A DNA stretch of 64,000 nucleotides, from the NCBI GenBank assembly GCA_005406025.1, contig BGZK01001392.1:62001-126000 (forward strand). The letters are read 5' to 3'. A program made the translations under genes and the position numbers. Shown here in pieces: positions 57,730 through 64,000 of this stretch (within the stretch, counting starts at the first letter, position 1; every line of letters starts with the position of its first letter). The notes beneath the pieces are model-generated. The model was not told where the DNA came from. It worked only from the letters and a program-made list of their open reading frames with translations, and made no database searches. Source of the DNA: Eumeta japonica. Taxonomy: Eukaryota > Arthropoda > Insecta > Lepidoptera > Psychidae.

Positions 57730-59300
57730 CGTCGAAAACACACTCCTTATCGTCGGCTTTTTGTGTCGGGGAACCGTTTACACTTCAGTTATTGGCAAAT
57801 TCACATTCAGTTTTGAGAATACCTAGTCCTTATGAGTTATAAGGACTCTCGGTGAGTACCCTAATCTACATCCAGGGCTAATAATAAATACAATAATTCA
57901 GTTCACTTTGTACGTTGCACTAGATCATGAGGGTCTTTCGGGACCACGCAATTTGTAACTTTTAGGAAACTTATAAGATATTACAATAAATAGGTATCCC
58001 GAGCTCACCGCCCCCGTGCCCTACACGCTTCTTAAAAATACCTTACAGTAATCAGAGACCTCAACATTCAAAGAGCGTATTAGGATCCTCAAAACCTTAA
58101 TATCTGATAAACATATTTAAATTCACATGTTACTGTGGTCTAGTTAGGAGTTCAATCTCTACAGCAAGTTGCTATTCATCTCGTAAAATATGGTAGAGAA
58201 ATTATTCGATTCGGAATGAAAGCAGTTATTAACTTAGAGTTAATTCTTCTAATAAAATTATAATTTGTAGATTGGTTCTGGAAAATTAAAAAAGGCGTAC
58301 TTTGAGATATATTGCAAGAGAATCTCGTTAATGACATTAAAAAGAGCACATTCGAAAACTTTATCACACGATTGTGCTAGCTATAGCTAGTTTTATGTCC
58401 TTAAATGCGCTGTGAGAACATTCTCTAAAAAATTAAACTTTGTAAGGAAATTTAATTTTCTACCATTATTGAACAGATTTCTTTTAGCAAAGCCGAGTGT
58501 TGATGTTCCTTTTTATCTACATATTAGAAGGAATTTTCACGAGATGTACTGGGTTGTACTTAAATATAAAACTTTCTTCTTAGAAGCTGACCACGCCTTT
58601 TAGTGAGGCACAGTGAGATTATTACCGTATAAATAGAAGTATATAGTTAAAAGTTGATATTTATTTATTCAGAAATAATGTTAATTAAACTATTTATTTA
58701 CTATAGTTTACTTTCACTAGTTTACATACGTTTAGAAGGACTTAGTGTGAGATGGTTTTTTTTCGAAGGACAATATGAAATTTTAATTTTTTACTCTCTT
58801 TTATATCTTTGGGTATATACATTCTAGGTTACGTTCATGAAAACTAAAAACCTATGAGATATACCAAACTCACGACAGCCAAAGCTACATAAATTTTGTC
58901 AATATCTAACTTCAGATTCTGGTCAGCATTCAAAATTTGTCTTTATTCAAATTCCTTCAATCCTACATAACGATATGACCTGCGTTAGTTGAGAACGCGC
59001 TACCTCAGGGTCGAATGACGACTTGGCGAGGTGTACATTACGCTTTGGGAGTGTTTGACCAGCGCCGGGCCGGGCGTTCGTGCTCGAGACCAGCGGCCCC
59101 CGCGCCTCGCCCCGGCGAGACCTGCAGGCGGAGGCGGCGACGGAGGCACTCGTCGCTTAAACATTACTTATTTATTTTAACAATACTTACTTCGTCAATG
59201 AGGTGCGTCAGCATACCGGCAAGTCTGAGAAGGATTTCCAAATAAATACTAAATCAAAACAAAGTTTCTCGATATGCTGATAACAGGTGTCGCGTTTTTC
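57730..59300. other. Intergenic, no gene recognised
   Basis: 58880-58940 (cttcagattctggtcagcat) matches 41755-41785 (ctgcagattctagtcagcat) within loosely similar surroundings, a sign of old duplication. The GC-rich arginine-coding frame at 59015-59245 has no paralogue and is not called. Confidence 0.4.
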
Positions 59301-59314
59301 TCAATAAACGGTCT

Positions 59315-59385
59315 ACGTAAAAACCGCATGACGCAAGCGGCCGGCCACGACGTTCGCGCCGATAACCTGAGTGATAGCGCCGCGC
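59315..59385 (+). promoter_or_regulatory. Weak third copy of the B upstream element
   Basis: gtaaaaaccgcatgacgcaag, then cgcgccgataacctgagtgatagcg, parallels the ends of the upstream regions at 19190-19255 and 32140-32205 (aaccg-tgacg, cgccgat). It lies 2.4 kb before the B2 first exon. The match is short. Confidence 0.3.
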
Positions 59386-59399
59386 GCGCTTAGGAAAAC

Positions 59400-61780
59400 G
59401 CGTCGATCGATTAACCTAAACGGTCTGGGGCTGGCCCCGCGGTCTGTGGATACGGTGAATGAAATTATAATGTAGGGTGTGGTAATGGCAATGGATTTAT
59501 TAAGAGCTCTTGTTTAGATGATGGAGAAGATGGCGGAGGATTGTTTATGTCTTGAAGGTAAGAAATATGAGAAGAGCTTTATAAAAGATTATTATATACT
59601 TTTCATTATTCAGTTTATAAGCGTAATTCGTAATAATAGAGTGAAGCATTTTCTCGTAGAAAGTTTGAAAATATGTTCAACTGATTTTGTTTAAATAAAA
59701 CTTTTTAAAGAAAAATTATATTTAATTCGAGAACTCTTCCAATATGTTCTCAAATCTTAAATAAAATGAAGCTAACATTTCTTAAGTAACTCACTTAATT
59801 ATTAGCGTTGGTGTATTTACAGTTTCAATTTCTTGGCCAAAATTGGGTCAGAGGTTATAAATGTTTAATGCACTTGATACCATTATGACAAGCTATATTA
59901 AAACAAAAAAAAAATACAAAAAAATATTTGTCGTACTTTTTAGAATTTTAGCTGTTTAGAACAACATTTTAATAATTAATGTACCTTGTTCGATATAATG
60001 AAAACACACGTCATGTTTTGTTTATATTTATTACAGAGACATACAAAATATAAAGATTCTCGGATTTGCCACTGGCTTAGGCCACAAAAAATTTTGTGCG
60101 GCAACTTGGGATTTCTAATCGCTAATCTATTCTTCTCTATGCTGTAATTTCCAATAACAGACGGCGGGCGGTGGGCCGTCTCGCTGTGCGCGTTCACGCA
60201 GGCACACGGGCCGTAACGCGGACTTACTGCGAGTTTGACGCGGTAATCGTATCTGTAAATCGATTTTATTGGTAGGATCGATTCATCGATAACCGCGTAT
60301 AAATTATTAAAAAGTAAGTATTATATTTTCATTATTATTCACAAAATGCTTAAACTGTAATTGTTTAAAAACATCCTGAAAAATTAAACGATTATGCTCT
60401 GCCAATCACAGAGCTGAATATGTGTAACCAACTCAGTGTACCTACATTATAATTTAACACCAAACCGCTTTTTGTATCTCTATGATATTACATCAAATTA
60501 ACAATTTTCAGATTTATTTCTTTACTTGTGCTGTATGACCTTACATCTTATCAATTTCATTGTTGTAGGTTAACAGGATATACCTTATACGTTTTGAATT
60601 ATTTGAAAGCATTGCATATTAAAAAAAATATGGCCGTATTTTTTATAGTGTGTTCATATAGAACCTTGATTTTGTAAAGCTTCAAAAAGTTGTAGAGCTA
60701 AGAATTTGATATTAATATGAACTTGATACCTCCAAGCGTTTTTGCCAAAGTCTTGACAGATAAACAAACGGATAACGAAATGATTCTGTGAACATCTATT
60801 TTGAGATTCGAATTCTTAAAACAGCCCCGAGTAACCTCGACCTGGTAATTTGTAATTTACACACTTTGAGGTCTGATGAGAGTCCTGTCTCTTCCTGATT
60901 GAGGAGCTACAAGAAGCGATGTACAAATGGCGTTGTCACATTATACATATGAGGACACAATAATTCTGGTTGGGTACTCTATTTCACTACCATCTTTTCT
61001 ACTACAACTTCCATGGACTTTACACGAAGAATACACCTCGGCTGAGCAGTGTTCGGGAAATTACGAGTTTTACCACTGATGATATATGGACGCAGATTTT
61101 GGTCTCATACTGTCCGTGTTATAAACAAGCCTCAGAGCGAAACAATGTGCTATGAGAAAAGCCATGATTAGAGTTTCTATGCAAGATAAAATATGTAGTT
61201 AAAATATTCAAAGAAGAATTAAAGTGACTGAAGTAGCTTACATAGTCGGTAATTAATGTGGTAATGGGAAAGGTTACATTGCTCGTAGAACCGATAATTG
61301 CTGAAGAAAAAATATTCTAAAGTGGCGATCACGAACTGGGGGTATGATGGCCTGCCACACAACATGGTCAACAACCAGAAAACATGGTCAAGATGGGAGG
61401 TCAAGGGGAGCCTCCGTTGTTTACAGTTGATCCAGGACTTTATGTTGTGGAAATAGACGAGAAAAGTGTATATCCAATTAGTAGAGGCAAAAAGGTATTC
61501 CGGTCGTGCTATATATTAAAATATTAAGAAATTGCACTGCGATTTGCAAACGGACAAGTTGATTACGGTTTGTGTTTCAAAATTTTATAAAATCCAAATT
61601 CACATTAAATGCTTCTGGGAGTTGGTGTATATTACGTAGTTTCGATTTCGATAAATCGATCTTTGCGATATTCGATTTGCTTGCATCAGGAACGTCACTA
61701 TCGAATCTTCTTGTAAATATGTGATATATTAAGAATTGTTGTTGGGAGAATCGCGTGTTTTGCACCAGGCGTGCGTCGCA
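59400..61780. other. Intergenic, no gene recognised
   Basis: AT-rich with short frames (for example 60970-61155 and 61219-61404) of no recognisable family. A palindromic tcgatttcgataaatcga lies at about 61644. Confidence 0.4.
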
Positions 61781-61785
61781 CGCAC

Positions 61786-61913
61786 TATATTTATACGACT
61801 GCTAACGACGCAATTATCAGTCGCGACCCGAGCTTTGTAGTGAGTGGTGTTTGCTGTCGCGCTGTGCTTAGACCCGATAAGCTGTGAACTACTGCTGGAA
61901 CATAAGTATTTAG
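61786..61913 (+). promoter_or_regulatory. B2 core promoter and non-coding first exon
   Basis: TATATTTATA at 61786-61795 and TCAGT initiator with A at 61819, 33 bases on. The exon 61819-61913 ends at donor GTAAGT (61914). Shared with B1: tcgcgacccgag/gtgacccgag-like sequence, tggtgt-gctg-cgc, cccgataa and actactg/gttactg. At the place of the B1 donor this copy reads ATAAGT, as the orphan does, but it has a new GTAAGT 14 bases downstream. It splices by inference to 63728. Confidence 0.6.
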
Positions 61914-62584
61914 GTAAGTTTAATCTTAATGTAAAAGTGATATTTACTTAACTGATTGTCTTTATGTTTTGCATATGTGATTATAATAGTTTGTAAGGAG
62001 GTGTGATGCTTACGAGATCGGTATGCTGTAAGCAAAGTAGACCATATTTGGAAAGAGTATAGTACAGTATGGGTATCAGATGAAAATAACCAGATCGCAA
62101 GTCAATGCTGGGGTCCTTCAGCACACGGGCAGGTTTATTTTAGGTAGCTATTAGCAGTTAGACATTAGTGAGTATCTTGTACACAGACGACGCCGGCAAT
62201 CGGCGCCCCCCAGGCCGCGCCCGCGCGGTGGTGGAAACAAACGGCACAGTGTAGCCACTTAGTGGCCAGAGGTCTTACGTAGGAATCATAGCAATAATTA
62301 ATTCAATAATTAAGGAGATTTACTATGTTTTTGACATGGACTCAAATGTTTAAAATTATTTTTATATTTTAATTGTGAACTTTTGATAGGCATGAAACAT
62401 AAATTTATTATTAGTCGGCGGTGGCGTTTCAGAGCGTGAACCAATAATAAATCTAAAATAGTAATATTTAAAACAAAAAGAAACTGTGAGGTACCTGTAC
62501 TAATAATTACAATATTATCAGTCGGTATAACAATTTTAATTACAAATATCTAAGTAATTAGTATACTTAAAAGTGTTTTTTTAT

Positions 62585-62735
62585 ACCTTGACGATAAGGT
62601 TGCTTTTCGTCCCCGGGAGAAAAGTAGGACTTTTCCCATGGTGCGCATACGATTTTTTTTTCATACCTGGATAAGAAGTTCACTTTTCGTCCCCGGTATC
62701 GGGGCAAAAAGTCCCACATTCTCTCCCGGCGCTAC
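62585..62735. repeat. Repeat of ttttcgtccccgg units in B2 intron
   Basis: Two direct copies of aaggttgcttttcgtccccgg-like sequence (62597 and 62672), each followed by aaaag-cccac/ggactttt pieces in opposite sense, which allow hairpins. A known-looking dispersed repeat without coding frame. Confidence 0.5.
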
Positions 62736-63743
62736 TTCATATCGCCACAGCTGTCCGCCATAACTCACCAAAATAGATCTAAATGAGGTATTTTTTTCTT
62801 AAATTCTGTGTTGAATTACGTATTTAACCTATGAACTCATTATTTAATGGTCAATACCTACCGTTCCGCGCCGTCTAAATACTTGTGCAATAACTTATAA
62901 TAATTATGTAGATACATCGTTGTCGTCCCATCTGCCGGATAAATTAAGTACTAGGATATACCATTATAGTCACTTTGAAGATACCCTGACATAGTAAAAT
63001 GGATGTGAGACGCGACTACCCATCGATTCATATTAGAATTATTAAACGTCCGCTTCCAACTTCACCTCCCAATAGTTCATTGGCGGCTGTTTCGAAAAAA
63101 TAAATTGATAATGTCGTACAAGGTCGAAAGCGAGGCAGTGACGCGGGGTCTGAGCAGCGTTCTTTGTTTGCGGAAATGAAAGAAAGACTTGGACCAGGCG
63201 GTGTGAGGTTAGTCGCGGTACAGACACGGCGTCATCGGACCGACTGTGACGATGTGCCCTCCTAAGTAATTATCATTAATTCACAGTAGTCGTAGCTCTG
63301 TGTAAGGACACTCGACTTTTAGCTGAAGGTCGTGGGGTGGATCTAGTTTCTTCATTAGCGCGGAAGTATGTTCCACGTAATGTCTTGATCATTTTGATGC
63401 AGTATAAAGACAGATTAGTGTGCCGACAAATAACACCTTGAGAAATTATACGTAAAGTAACATTTTTGACTATCAATATAAGTAAGTTCTTGACTTGAAA
63501 GCATCTCCGGGACAGGACTCAAGAGAGGTCTTTCAAAAGGCACGAGGGATATCGCTGCCCCTAAGCTAATTCCGTCCAGAGTGTGACCGGTTGCACGACA
63601 CCGAGGCCCGTTGTCGTGACGTCTAACGCCTGTCACAGGCACGGCTAGAGTTTGTTACTTTTTGGGAACAACGTATGTCACATTTCGCATATGACTAGTT
63701 TTAGAATACAGCTTGTTGATATTGCAGGTGCAAGTCCCACAAG

Positions 63744-63824
63744 ATGACGCCGAGGCCGCGCACGCGCTTTCTGTGTTGCATCCCCGTGGAAGGAACGGCG
63801 AAAGCATTGGGCTACTTCCAGGCC
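63744..63824 (+). CDS. B2: first coding exon of a subtype B membrane protein (partial)
   Basis: The acceptor attgcag ends at 63727, the ATG is at 63744, and 27 codons run to a GTGAGT donor at 63825. The peptide starts MTPRPRTRFLCCIPVEGTAK and ends A-L-G-Y-F-Q-A. It is closely similar to the B1 first coding exon (R-T-R-Y/F-L-x-C-I-P-V-E, A-L-G-x-F-x-A) with two extra residues near the start. The remaining three coding exons lie beyond the window. The longer open frame at 63713-63961 is a different frame over the same exon. Confidence 0.75.
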
Positions 63825-64000
63825 GTGAGTACATAAACGTTTTAGATGAACGGTCTGGTCGGAACGTGTTAGACCTAGATGTAGTATTAGAAATATTATA
63901 CCCTCATCTGCTATTTGACGATTACAAAGATATGATTAAGACAAGAACTTTCGACAATTAAATGACTGATGGGGGTATGTTAAATACGCTTATTCACCTG

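Noticed and set aside
59015..59245. Arginine-rich 76-codon frame
   Set aside because: Composition reflects a short GC-rich tract; no paralogue, splice context or motif supports it.

Overview
The window is AT-rich, intron-containing and full of short, decayed transposable elements. The element mix (a Tigger/pogo element, hAT MITEs, a mariner fragment, Jockey/CR1-like LINEs and a CsRn1-type LTR element with a Trp-tRNA primer site) together with several repeat types common in moths and butterflies points to an insect nuclear genome, most probably Lepidoptera. The species cannot be named from the sequence.

Host genes: all convincing host exons lie on the + strand and belong to one family of small (about 160-185 residue) four-pass membrane proteins with the same four-coding-exon structure (intron phases 0, 0, 1) and a shared motif, Y-C/R-N-I-K/R-L-E-K, just after the last membrane segment. 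Two subtypes alternate: A1 (9887-12946), B1 (21508-25069), A2 (48810-54045) and the first coding exon of B2 (63744-63824, running off the window). Each B gene has an upstream non-coding first exon with a TATA box and a TCAGT initiator (B1 near 20172, B2 near 61819). A third copy of that promoter and exon sits alone at about 32239 with no coding exons behind it. The layout suggests tandem duplication of an A+B pair followed by loss and transposon invasion. A2 has a one-base problem at the end of its second coding exon, so it may be damaged or misassembled.

Layout: 1-837 is the end of a Tigger element; 2.5-3.0 kb is a possible Gypsy gag relic; 3.4-4.05 kb and 14.3-16.45 kb are copies of one repeat; 5.0-5.4 kb and 41.95-42.4 kb are copies of a GC-rich block; three copies of a 0.9 kb inverted-repeat element carrying a DUF4817-like mini-ORF lie at 7.0, 40.4 and 56.0 kb; 15.1-16.0 kb is a tandem array of about 285 bp; 18.8-19.26 kb and 31.7-32.2 kb are copies of the B upstream region; 25.5-26.6 kb is a dead CsRn1-type LTR element; 29.3-30.8 kb is a dead Jockey LINE; 39.1-39.8 kb is a hAT MITE with intact target duplications; 42.9-43.3 kb is an endonuclease relic; 50.0-51.6 kb, inside an A2 intron, is a LINE reverse-transcriptase relic.

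How the genes work together: the four family members are probably regulated as a cluster of related membrane proteins, but the sequence gives no direct evidence of function. The family resembles LAPTM/DUF4728-type insect tetraspan proteins in layout only.
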